DNA of 37,213 nt from a virus: IMG/VR virus record IMGVR_UViG_3300038566_000025, positions 1-37,213 of that record. The stretch is one strand, 5' to 3'. A program made the position numbers and the translations under genes. Positions 27,757-33,896 of the stretch are shown here, piece by piece. The notes beneath the pieces are model-generated. The model did not search any database, was not told where the DNA came from, and saw only the letters and a list, made by a program, of their open reading frames with translations. Positions within the stretch are counted from its first letter, which is position 1, and each line of letters opens with the position of its first letter.

Positions 27757-27825
27757 AAAGCTCACCACTGGTGCAATGAAGCAGGGTGACGGTCTGCTGT
27801 TGGCACGTTATCAGTGGTGAGCTTT
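27757..27825 (-). other. Strong inverted-repeat / structured RNA element between terS and terL
   Basis: AAAGCTCACCACTG (27757-27770) and CAGTGGTGAGCTTT (27812-27825) are a perfect 14-base inverted repeat around a 41-base centre. The centre folds further on the minus-strand RNA: GUGCcAA pairs with UUGCAC across a bulged C, and AGCAG with CUGCU around a nine-base loop. It fills most of the 106-base gap between the terminase genes. There is no U-tract after it, so an ordinary terminator is unlikely. Options are a translation or processing element for terL, a packaging recognition site, or a small RNA. Confidence 0.85.
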
Positions 27826-27834
27826 ATTATGCTA

Positions 27835-28341
27835 TCAGAAGAATGATGGTTCGTCATCTTCATCACGATCTGCAACACGTCTACGTGCAGCAGCTAACTT
27901 ATCAACTACATCAGCATCGGTGCTGACTTTAATCTTGTCAGCAGCAAACGCATCGACACGTTTATGCTTACCCACCATGCTGAGTGCAGTGTTGCTTGCT
28001 GTGATGTTACCCTGCTGACGTGCAATCATGTGGTTATCCACCATCTCATTGAGCAACCAGTCAGCGTCAATCATGTTCACTTCAAGACGTTGTTGAATGA
28101 TGTGTTCAATAGCGTCACTGATTTCCTGCTTCTCAAGTAGCTTGTAGCCGTGGTCAGGATAATACCCCGATGCTTCTGCTGCACGTCGCACTGCAAAGTC
28201 TTTCACATACTCCACCACGAAGTTAGCTTCTTTCGGTGGTAGCTTGATGATGTCTGCAATAGTAATTCTCTTCATATTTGAATCCGTCACAATACCTAAT
28301 TGATCACATAATAACTCAAACCTTGACAATTCACCAATCAT
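27835..28341 (-). CDS. terS: Terminase small subunit
   Basis: A 168-residue protein that recognises phage DNA and recruits the large subunit. Residues 30-85 fit the small-terminase DNA-binding part (PPKEANFVVEYVKDFAVRRAAEASGY ... AIEHIIQQR), and the following ADWLLNEMVDNHMIARQQGN and SMVGKHKRVDAF are typical of the Terminase_2 family. The C terminus is acidic and ends FF. The ATG at 28341 has a GGTGA site three bases away; an alternative start at Met23 would remove a non-conserved leader, so the exact start is uncertain. It is the first gene of the late operon. Confidence 0.9.
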   Translation of the reverse strand: MIGELSRFELLCDQLGIVTDSNMKRITIADIIKLPPKEANFVVEYVKDFAVRRAAEASGYYPDHGYKLLEKQEISDAIEHIIQQRLEVNMIDADWLLNEMVDNHMIARQQGNITASNTALSMVGKHKRVDAFAADKIKVSTDADVVDKLAAARRRVADRDEDDEPSFF

Positions 28342-28365
28342 CGTTCACCGGTTAATGTTTCACGG

Positions 28366-28381
28366 AAACTGTCGCTGAGAA
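28366..28381 (+). repeat. 16-base direct repeat, copy 1
   Basis: AAACTGTCGCTGAGAA, identical to 28709-28724 and in the same orientation 343 bases away. It is directly preceded by AATGTTTCACGG (28354-28365), a 12-mer that also recurs at 28777-28788. The two repeat families bracket the ATGACAC cluster. Confidence 0.9.
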
Positions 28382-28664
28382 CTACAATTTCACCGATGAC
28401 ACATTGACGTATGACACATCGTTAAATATCCATTCCTTACCGATTTACACCATTTCGATTTTATAACTCCTACTACTTAAAAAATGTGTCATTCTGTCAT
28501 AAAAGTAAAAAAAAAGAAGAGAAACCCAGTAACCACGGGGGCTACAGACGATGACACGTTTTTACCTGAATCTGTCATGAAACCGTCAATGTGTCATGGA
28601 TTCTGTAGCTACAAATCACCATTTCTACTGAAAGCACTGTAAACCGCCATTTTCAGCAACATTG

Positions 28665-28679
28665 TGAGAACCATTCTCA
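28665..28679. promoter_or_regulatory. 15-base palindrome, possible operator
   Basis: TGAGAA-CCA-TTCTCA is a perfect dyad with a three-base centre. The half-site TGAGAA also ends both 16-base direct repeats (28376-28381 and 28719-28724), so one protein could contact all three places. Confidence 0.5.
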
Positions 28680-28708
28680 TTTATGACACGTTTGTGACAG
28701 ATTGCTTT

Positions 28709-28724
28709 AAACTGTCGCTGAGAA
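28709..28724 (+). repeat. 16-base direct repeat, copy 2
   Basis: Second copy of AAACTGTCGCTGAGAA. It lies on the far side of the ATGACAC cluster, just before the terminator of the early leftward unit. Confidence 0.9.
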
Positions 28725-28736
28725 AGTGCGTCCCAC

Positions 28737-28768
28737 AGAAACAAAGAAACCGCCCGAAGGCGGTCACT
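28737..28768 (-). terminator. Rho-independent terminator of the last early unit
   Basis: Minus strand: ACCGCC-TTCG-GGCGGT (28764-28749), a perfect six-pair stem with the stable UUCG loop, followed by TTCTTTGTTTCTG. It lies 25 bases after the stop of the 36-residue gene and separates the early leftward genes from the non-coding region and late operon. Confidence 0.88.
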
Positions 28769-28789
28769 TAATCAACAATGTTTCACGGG

Positions 28790-28900
28790 TTATATCCACA
28801 CTTTCCACGTCCCTTTATTCCATATACACCGTTTCACTGTTACCGACTTGGTGAACGCCTCACGCAGAGCTTCACCCAGGTTCACTGATTCAATTAACAT
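28790..28900 (-). CDS. 36-residue small protein, unknown
   Basis: A short frame from ATG 28900 to TAA at 28790, giving MLIESVNLGEALREAFTKSV followed by a basic, tryptophan-rich end (VKRCIWNKGTWKVWI). Support: GAGGTG lies four bases before the ATG, the start overlaps the end of the zinc-ribbon gene by seven bases in the style of this genome, and a strong terminator follows at once. The composition (amphipathic helix, then basic aromatic tail) would suit a small binding or inhibitory protein, but nothing identifies it. Confidence 0.6.
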   Translation of the reverse strand: MLIESVNLGEALREAFTKSVTVKRCIWNKGTWKVWI

Positions 28901-29142
28901 GTGACACCTCTTATCTCATCCACTGTTAAACGAGTACAATCACCGCAACGACTATCCGGTGCAAGCCATTCAGTAGTTTTGTCGCATTGGTAGCACGTCA
29001 ATGAAGGTAGACCTTCATCATACCCACGTTCATAGTCGAACGCCCACTGTGACCCTTCAGGGTACGGGTTCTTGTGCTCACCGTTTCGACCATCGGTTTG
29101 ACCTACTTTATAGGCACGAGTTATCTTCTTGCGTTTAGTCAT
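28894..29142 (-). CDS. Small zinc-ribbon protein with RMF-like N terminus
   Basis: An 82-residue protein in two parts. Residues 8-44 (RAYKVGQTDGRNGEHKNPYPEG ... WAFDYERGYDEG) follow the glycine-spaced pattern of ribosome modulation factor and related short phage domains. Residues 50-69 have CYQC and CGDC separated by 13 residues, a probable zinc ribbon. It may bind RNA, ribosomes or a host protein, but the function is unknown. AAGGAG is six bases before the ATG. It lies between the methyltransferase-like gene and the 36-residue gene in one early unit. Confidence 0.8.
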   Translation of the reverse strand: MTKRKKITRAYKVGQTDGRNGEHKNPYPEGSQWAFDYERGYDEGLPSLTCYQCDKTTEWLAPDSRCGDCTRLTVDEIRGVTC

Positions 29143-29152
29143 CGTCTGCTCC

Positions 29153-29866
29153 TTATAACCAGCAAGGTGTTTCTTGATTAGATTTAAATCGATTGTGCCA
29201 TAGCTCAGTACACAGTGCAGGTGTTGGGAAGCTACGACCCATCTTCATTGATAAAGTGTTACCTTGAGTCACGTGTGCTGCGACTCCTGCTGCGCTCAGG
29301 TTGATGTAACATAGGTCTGCTGTCATGTGACTAAGTTCGACACAGTGAGCATACAGATCAACCTTCAGCTCAGTTGCACGATGATGTGCAGCAATGACCA
29401 TCCCACCGCCACCAGCAGCCGGTTCACTGAGTGTAATGTAACCTTTATCATTGACCGATGATTCGCTGATACACATCTGAGCATTGAGCTGAGCATTGAG
29501 CTGACAGACTGAGTATGGTGAGAAGAATTGACCTAACTCCTTACGACCCATACTGAGTTCCATCAGTGCTTCACCAAGGAAGTCACCGTGTTGCATCTGG
29601 TGAGCCATCGACACGAATGCAAGCATCTGAGCAAGATGTGACTGCTCATCACTGTTGTACTTCTTGATGGTCTTCAGGTAGGTGTCTTCTGATTCTTGCG
29701 AGTAGAACGGTGTGAGTTGGTTGACGATAGTGATACGACCCAGTTCAGCAAAGTCTCTGATCACGTCGTGCAAGCTGCGAACATGTGACAGGTCTTCACA
29801 TCGTTTAATGAATGCTTTCTTAACTGCGTCGTATGTAGATAAATCTTCTTGTTTCTTTTTAGCCAT
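29153..29866 (-). CDS. N6-adenine DNA methyltransferase-like protein without visible NPPY motif
   Basis: A 237-residue protein related to the HsdM/N6 methylase class. GQFFSPYSVCQLNAQL (112-127) is the usual segment before the AdoMet site, SEPAAGGGGMVIAA (147-160) is motif I, and CVELSHMTADLCYINLSAAG (175-194) and VTQGNTL (199-205) fit motifs II and III. The catalytic (D/N)PP(Y/F) motif expected soon after is not visible: the chain continues MKMGRSFPTPALCTELWHNRFK and stops. It may be a compact variant, a partner subunit or an inactive decoy. A 12-base tandem duplication at 29478-29504 doubles LNAQ beside the SPY segment. It is the first gene after its own promoter. Confidence 0.82.
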   Translation of the reverse strand: MAKKKQEDLSTYDAVKKAFIKRCEDLSHVRSLHDVIRDFAELGRITIVNQLTPFYSQESEDTYLKTIKKYNSDEQSHLAQMLAFVSMAHQMQHGDFLGEALMELSMGRKELGQFFSPYSVCQLNAQLNAQMCISESSVNDKGYITLSEPAAGGGGMVIAAHHRATELKVDLYAHCVELSHMTADLCYINLSAAGVAAHVTQGNTLSMKMGRSFPTPALCTELWHNRFKSNQETPCWL

Positions 29867-29896
29867 AGATTATTCACCTTTATGAGTAGTGATTAA

Positions 29897-29925
29897 ATCT
29901 TAGTGTAACTTTGTTCCACAGTCAA
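29897..29925 (-). promoter_or_regulatory. Early promoter with 17-base operator dyad
   Basis: Minus strand TTGACT (29925-29920), spacer of exactly 17 bases, TAAGAT (29902-29897). The whole spacer is the dyad GTGGAACAAAGTTACAC (29919-29903), whose reverse complement differs by one base from the copy at the 30650 promoter. It drives the methyltransferase-like gene, 31 bases upstream of its ATG. Confidence 0.82.
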
Positions 29926-29936
29926 GCATCAGACAC

Positions 29937-29962
29937 AAAAAAGCCGGTTGTGACACCGGCTT
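29937..29962 (-). terminator. Rho-independent terminator after the MazG-like gene
   Basis: Minus strand AAGCCGGT-GTCACA-ACCGGCTT (29962-29941), a perfect eight-pair stem ending in a run of six T. It lies 21 bases after the MazG-like stop and just before the next promoter, so it cleanly separates two early units. Confidence 0.93.
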
Positions 29963-29983
29963 CATAGTTACACTGCTCATCGG

Positions 29984-30343
29984 TTACTGCTTATCAGCTC
30001 GATCCTGTGCCTGTTGGTCACTGTACTGGTGACCTTTGTAGCGTTTACCCAGTTTGCTGATGTTCGCTTCAATGGTTTCTTCACGAGTGATACCGAGTCC
30101 CTGACGCAACCCTTCCATGTAGAATTCCAGATCACCGAGTTCTTCAATGACATTCTCACGGTCAATGTCTTTACGGTACATCACTGCTTTCTTCACAGCG
30201 TCGAGCAGTTCACCAGCTTCACCACTGATACCCACCGACATGTGCAGCAGATGAGCATCTTCACCTGTCATCTCAGCAGCAATCACTTCACCAGGTTTAG
30301 CCAGTTGCGCCACCATGTCACTATGATTAATGTTGTGTTTCAT
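29984..30343 (-). CDS. MazG-like nucleoside triphosphate pyrophosphohydrolase
   Basis: A 119-residue all-alpha NTP pyrophosphatase of the MazG/dUTPase superfamily. The metal-binding pattern is visible as GEAGELLDAVKKA followed by VIEELGDLEFYMEGL, the E-x-x-E ... E-x-x-D arrangement. It should hydrolyse a (d)NTP or related nucleotide to the monophosphate, cleaning the pool or lowering an alarm nucleotide. A GTG 18 bases further upstream overlaps the previous gene; ATG 30343 has AAGGTGA at the right distance and is preferred. It is coupled to the hypothetical gene before it and ends at a strong terminator. Confidence 0.9.
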   Translation of the reverse strand: MKHNINHSDMVAQLAKPGEVIAAEMTGEDAHLLHMSVGISGEAGELLDAVKKAVMYRKDIDRENVIEELGDLEFYMEGLRQGLGITREETIEANISKLGKRYKGHQYSDQQAQDRADKQ

Positions 30344-30602
30344 CTTCGTCACCTTCTTCACTAAGTTTAATTGTCACGCCTTCAACCAGCACTGGCATAA
30401 CCAGTCCTAGACTTTCAACGTGTTCTTTTGCCATTTGATATTCAGCCAAGAACTGCACCGCCCATCCATCTTTGTTTTCAGCAATGAATGAAGCCACCAG
30501 CTTATGACCACTTTCTTCAAATTTATCCAACCACAGTTCTGACATCTCAATGAACGTCTGATTGACCAGTTCCTGTGTGATTTCTTTCTTTTCTTCAGAC
30601 AT
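30327..30602 (-). CDS. Hypothetical early protein
   Basis: A 91-residue, acidic protein with no recognised family. The middle (LWLDKFEESGHKLVASFIAENKDGWAVQFLAEYQMAKEHVE) looks helical, and the last ten residues are almost all acidic or polar. No cysteine pairs, membrane segment or signal. GAGGTGA precedes the ATG, and the gene overlaps the MazG-like gene by 17 bases. It is the first gene after the promoter at 30650, so it may be a host-takeover or pool-control partner, but this is only position. Confidence 0.75.
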   Translation of the reverse strand: MSEEKKEITQELVNQTFIEMSELWLDKFEESGHKLVASFIAENKDGWAVQFLAEYQMAKEHVESLGLVMPVLVEGVTIKLSEEGDEDETQH

Positions 30603-30649
30603 ACGTCACCTCAATTAAATAAGTCAGCAGCTTTCACCACTGACTCAAT

Positions 30650-30677
30650 ATTATAGTGGAACAATGTTACACTGCAA
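30650..30677 (-). promoter_or_regulatory. Early promoter with 17-base operator dyad
   Basis: Minus strand TTGCAG (30677-30672), 16-base spacer, perfect TATAAT (30655-30650). The dyad GTGTAACATTGTTCCAC (30672-30656) fills the spacer, as in the 29897 promoter but in the opposite orientation. It lies two bases after the reductase stop and drives the hypothetical and MazG-like genes. Confidence 0.85.
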
Positions 30678-30678
30678 G

Positions 30679-32565
30679 TTAAATCTCACATGAACCAGCA
30701 GAACATGCTAACGTCTGCATTGCTTCAGTGTTGTCATCGACTTCATTCAACTCAGTCCAGTCCACGTTAGGCATAGGGTTCGCTTCAACCCATGCGTCGA
30801 ACTCATCAGCAGTCAGGTCTTGATACGGTGCTTGCATGTACGTGTGATCGGTGTGAGGTAGGAAGCTAATACCAGACACTTCATCAAAGTGCTTGTACAC
30901 CCATGCACCCACATCAACCCATTCTTCATCACGCACAGTAATGGTCACCGATGGTTTATGCTCACACCACTCACGCTGATACGTCAGCCACAGTTCAAGT
31001 GCTTCCATTGCAGACACTTCACTGCGAGTCACAGCAGACTCAGGTGCTTTGATAGCAAAGCTAACCACAGCAGTGCTGTCAGGTCGCATCTGGTCATCTT
31101 CAGTATGGAAACCACGTTCTTTCATGAAGTCGTACAATGGGTCTTTCTTATCGACACGCACAGTACGAATGTAATGATGGTTATGACGTGCATGAATACC
31201 TGAAGCAGTGTTGCATAGTTGCGATACCGTACCTGAAGGTTTGACACAGGTGATAGCGGTTGACGGGTTCACACCGAGTGCTTCAGCCCATTTAGCATTC
31301 ACCTCACGAGCATGGTCACGCATCATGTGCAGGATCTTTGTCAACTCAGCTTGACCTTTAGCACCGGACATCAGTTCATTGTCCATGATACCGGTGAGAC
31401 TTACACCGAGTAATGCTTCTTCAGCAGTGTTCTGTTCCCATGACTCAGATACGAAATTGAAGTCAGTCAGTGTGGCTTGTAGCGTACCCAGGATGGTTGC
31501 AATCTCAACTTTATCAAGCAGGGTTTCAAGTGTGTCATCTTCACGGATAATCACTTCAGACAGGTTACACAGTTGCTTGTCACGCAGGATGATTTCACTG
31601 CAAGGGTTACAACCGTATGACAGGTCTTCAGGACGACGACCCCATTTAGCTGCTTGCTTACCTGCTGCTTCACGGTTGAAGATGCCACGTTCACCTGACT
31701 TCGACTTAACCAGTGACAACCATTCTTCCATGAAGATTTCAGCAGATGGTTTCTCAGTGTATGCAACTGAGTTGTTAGCAAGACCACGTTGAGGGTTATC
31801 AGTCCACCATTGACCGGCTTTAGCGTCACGCATACGCTGATCGGACAGGTTGCTGAGACTAATGAGTGCACTGCGACGGACACCACCGACAACCACAATC
31901 TCACCGATCATGCACATCAGGTCATGTACTTCAATACTGGTGAGCTTACGACCACGAGCTTTGTTGAAGGTTTCAATGGTGAAGTTGAACAGACGACTCA
32001 ACGGTTCAGGACCAGACGCACGACCACCGAACACCTTCAGACGCTGACCAGCAGGACGTACACGACTGTAATCAATGTCGGGTATATCACCGTTCCATAG
32101 ATGACTGAGTAATGCGTGATAGGCTTTAGCCCAACCTTTCTTACTGTCACCGACTACCACGGTGCTGTCAGTCTTTTCCAGTTTTTCAGGTATAGTAGGA
32201 AGACGTGTGACTTCTTGACGTTCACATGAGAACCCGACACCAGTGCCACACATGAGAATGTACAGTGCTTCAGCGAATGAACGCTTAGTGTTGACTGCCA
32301 GATATGAACAGTTGAACCCTGCAAGGTTCTCACGCTGCAACGCTGGACCTGCTGTCATCAGTGCACGCATAGAAGGCATGACTTTCAGTTCGGTGATGAA
32401 CTCTTTCACCTTACCGTTTAGCACACCATGGTGAGCACCGAGGGTCTTAGTGTCGAAGAAATCAATGTAACGCTGCACTGTCTCTTCCCAGGTTTCCCGA
32501 CGACCTAAGTCATCACGCCAGCGTGAGTAACGGGAAATGTGAATATATTGCTGATATAAATCCAT
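30679..32565 (-). CDS. Ribonucleotide reductase, class II (adenosylcobalamin-dependent)
   Basis: Converts ribonucleotides to deoxyribonucleotides for phage DNA synthesis. It resembles the monomeric reductase of Lactobacillus leichmannii. Cys86 in FNCSYLA and Cys333 are the redox pair, Cys322 in NPCSEIIL is the radical cysteine with Glu324 beside it, and Cys621/Cys626 in ACSAGSCEI at the tail re-reduce the site. PSGTVSQLCNTASGIH near 460 is also typical. At 628 residues it is about 110 shorter than the 739-residue L. leichmannii enzyme, so some regulatory insert may be missing. Class II needs no oxygen or second subunit but needs B12 from the host. It stands in the early operon near ThyX. Confidence 0.92.
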   Translation of the reverse strand: MDLYQQYIHISRYSRWRDDLGRRETWEETVQRYIDFFDTKTLGAHHGVLNGKVKEFITELKVMPSMRALMTAGPALQRENLAGFNCSYLAVNTKRSFAEALYILMCGTGVGFSCERQEVTRLPTIPEKLEKTDSTVVVGDSKKGWAKAYHALLSHLWNGDIPDIDYSRVRPAGQRLKVFGGRASGPEPLSRLFNFTIETFNKARGRKLTSIEVHDLMCMIGEIVVVGGVRRSALISLSNLSDQRMRDAKAGQWWTDNPQRGLANNSVAYTEKPSAEIFMEEWLSLVKSKSGERGIFNREAAGKQAAKWGRRPEDLSYGCNPCSEIILRDKQLCNLSEVIIREDDTLETLLDKVEIATILGTLQATLTDFNFVSESWEQNTAEEALLGVSLTGIMDNELMSGAKGQAELTKILHMMRDHAREVNAKWAEALGVNPSTAITCVKPSGTVSQLCNTASGIHARHNHHYIRTVRVDKKDPLYDFMKERGFHTEDDQMRPDSTAVVSFAIKAPESAVTRSEVSAMEALELWLTYQREWCEHKPSVTITVRDEEWVDVGAWVYKHFDEVSGISFLPHTDHTYMQAPYQDLTADEFDAWVEANPMPNVDWTELNEVDDNTEAMQTLACSAGSCEI

Positions 32566-32569
32566 AAGG

Positions 32570-32737
32570 TTATTTCTCTTGGTCTTTGATTAAATTTTTA
32601 ATTTCCTGCACAGTATCTTTCAACTCTACAAGTTCCTTCAATGCGTCCAGCAACCCTTCACGTATATCACCGTGATACAACTCAGGGTTATCTGTTTCAA
32701 CAGCATTGATTAAGCGGTAAAGGTCACTGGTTTGCAT
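32570..32737 (-). CDS. Small hypothetical protein, 55 residues
   Basis: A short helical protein: QTSDLYRLINAVETDNPELY followed by LLDALKELVELKDTVQEIKNLIKDQEK, an evident amphipathic or coiled-coil helix. A longer frame starting at 32803 reads back through the ThyX gene and has a shadow-like leader. ATG 32737, one base after the ThyX stop and behind GGGTGG, is the sensible start. It sits between ThyX and the reductase and could help either enzyme, but there is no direct evidence. Confidence 0.65.
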   Translation of the reverse strand: MQTSDLYRLINAVETDNPELYHGDIREGLLDALKELVELKDTVQEIKNLIKDQEK

Positions 32738-32738
32738 G

Positions 32739-33428
32739 TTACCACCCTTGTTCTTCGTAACGCTTCTTGAATGCAGCAACAGCGACTGGTGCAACAGGTT
32801 CAATCAGCTTCAACATTGCTTCAGCGTAGACTTTAATCTCGTACTGAGCATGAGGGTGTAAGCGTTCAGATAGGAATCGGAACAGGTTATGCAGGTTCAT
32901 GGTAGCAAACATGTGTGAATACGTTGATACCGGTAAGACTGAGCGTGCCAGCTCACGAGGACAACCGTCAGCAATCATCTTCTTGTAGGTGCGAAACGCT
33001 TCATAGTTCACGTCCATCATCTTCTGACGGAACTTCTCAGCTTGTGGATGCACTTCATCAGTACGCATCTGCTTGTTATCAGTTGACTGCGTGGTGATCT
33101 GAGAAGGTTCAGGAATGTAGAACTCTTCAGGTAGCTCACGGTAACGTGCAGACAGTTCATTGTAAGACTGAGTACGGTGACGATGCCACTGACGGAACAC
33201 GAAGATCGGTGCTTTCACATCGAAGGTTAATGTCACAGCTTCAAACGGTGTGTTGTGACCGTTGTTGTAAAGATAGTTGATCAGACGTGCGTCACTACCT
33301 TTGTCCTCACCAGCACGCCACTCAGCGTCATAGCTCACACGAGCATTCCGCACGATAGATAAGTCATTACCCATCGAGTCAACCAGGCGTACAAAGCCGT
33401 GGTCTAATACGTTAATTTTATTTTCCAT
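32739..33428 (-). CDS. thyX: FAD-dependent thymidylate synthase
   Basis: Makes dTMP from dUMP with methylene-tetrahydrofolate, using FAD and NADPH. The ThyX motif RHRxxSxNExSxRY is intact as RHRTQSYNELSARY (83-96). Other family parts are HNTPFEAVTLTFDVKAPIFVFRQW before it and PVSTYSHMFATMNLHNLFRFLSERL after it, the latter holding substrate-binding residues. Length of 229 is usual. GTG nine bases upstream is possible, but AGGTGA fits ATG 33428. It overlaps the small membrane protein by 11 bases and, with the reductase and MazG-like protein, forms the nucleotide module. Confidence 0.97.
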   Translation of the reverse strand: MENKINVLDHGFVRLVDSMGNDLSIVRNARVSYDAEWRAGEDKGSDARLINYLYNNGHNTPFEAVTLTFDVKAPIFVFRQWHRHRTQSYNELSARYRELPEEFYIPEPSQITTQSTDNKQMRTDEVHPQAEKFRQKMMDVNYEAFRTYKKMIADGCPRELARSVLPVSTYSHMFATMNLHNLFRFLSERLHPHAQYEIKVYAEAMLKLIEPVAPVAVAAFKKRYEEQGW

Positions 33429-33678
33429 TGTTGTCACCTTTAAGTAATTGAGTTAGTACACTGTGCACCAGTCTATGTAAACCAGCGTTGAAGAATCTAC
33501 GCCAGAAGTAGGTACGCAGGACACTAACAGTTGTAAAAATACATGTTGCTGTGAAAGCTGAATTCTTCAACTCTTCAGAAGGGATAATGACCCAGGCATA
33601 CACAGCCCACGCCAGCAAGAACCCTGATAAATAGTTGAAGAACACCTCAATCATTGATTCAATCTTTGTCTGGTTCAT
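33418..33678 (-). CDS. Small membrane protein, DUF7220-like
   Basis: An 86-residue protein with two hydrophobic segments, about residues 13-33 (FFNYLSGFLLAWAVYAWVII) and 43-62. The frame Q-T-K-I-E-S-M-I-E-V ... N-x-x-x-G at the start and FTTVSVLRTYFWRRFFN in the second half match a small phage and plasmid membrane family I know as DUF7220, of unknown role. GGAG is seven bases before ATG 33678, which is preferred to the upstream codon at 33696. It overlaps DUF3310 by 20 bases and ThyX by 11. Confidence 0.8.
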   Translation of the reverse strand: MNQTKIESMIEVFFNYLSGFLLAWAVYAWVIIPSEELKNSAFTATCIFTTVSVLRTYFWRRFFNAGLHRLVHSVLTQLLKGDNNGK

Positions 33679-33886
33679 TGGCTTTCTCCGTTTCAAGCTG
33701 GATCAACAACTCAATGTAGTGTTTAGCTTTTTCAAGATCAGCCAGACCATTCTTCTTACGCCACCGAGATACATACTTAATGACGTTACCTTCACAGAAA
33801 CCTATATCGTTTGCGTGAATGTACTGGATAGGTTGAATCGGTGTCTTATAGTGGTCACCGTCCACTTGTTTATCTAATGCGCTCAT
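33659..33886 (-). CDS. DUF3310 family protein
   Basis: A 75-residue protein with the full DUF3310 signature: KQVDGDHYKTPIQPIQYI, then FCEGNVIKYVSRWRKKNG and DLEKAKHYIELLIQLE. The family is common in phage early regions, sometimes fused to nucleotide-metabolism enzymes, and has been linked to SaV-like nucleotide kinases, but its reaction is not established. AGGTGACGACA stands before ATG 33886. It follows the primase-helicase by ten bases. Confidence 0.92.
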   Translation of the reverse strand: MSALDKQVDGDHYKTPIQPIQYIHANDIGFCEGNVIKYVSRWRKKNGLADLEKAKHYIELLIQLETEKANEPDKD

Positions 33887-33896
33887 TGTCGTCACC

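Larger units (their letters stand above)
28342..28748. other. Repeat-rich non-coding region: candidate origin / late control / packaging region
   Basis: No gene is supported here. The octamer ATGACAC(A/G) occurs at 28396, 28411, 28551 and 28683, and in reverse at 28485 and 28590, with near copies CTGTCAT at 28494 and 28572 and TGTGACAG at 28693. The first two copies are 15 bases apart. A nearly pure A-tract follows at about 28501-28515, next to an AT-rich stretch (28418-28500). A TGTAGCTACA palindrome lies at 28604-28613. Such clustered short repeats beside AT-rich DNA are usual for replication origins and for multi-site regulator binding. The region also precedes the late operon, but no convincing sigma70 promoter was found in it. 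Confidence 0.7.

Noticed and set aside
27572-27820. 82-residue plus-strand frame covering the terminase gap
   Set aside because: It overlaps the terL start and the folded element, has no ribosome site, and would be a lone rightward gene in a leftward operon.
28418-28500. Sigma70 late promoter before terS (TATAAA on the minus strand near 28460)
   Set aside because: A TATAAA is present, but no acceptable -35 hexamer lies at 16-18 bases from it, so no promoter is called.
28342-28748. tRNA or known riboswitch in the gene-free region
   Set aside because: No cloverleaf with T-loop and anticodon arm, and no recognised riboswitch core could be traced on either strand.
31379-31792. 137-residue plus-strand frame opposite the ribonucleotide reductase
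   Set aside because: Antisense shadow of a gene with intact catalytic motifs; serine/arginine-rich composition.
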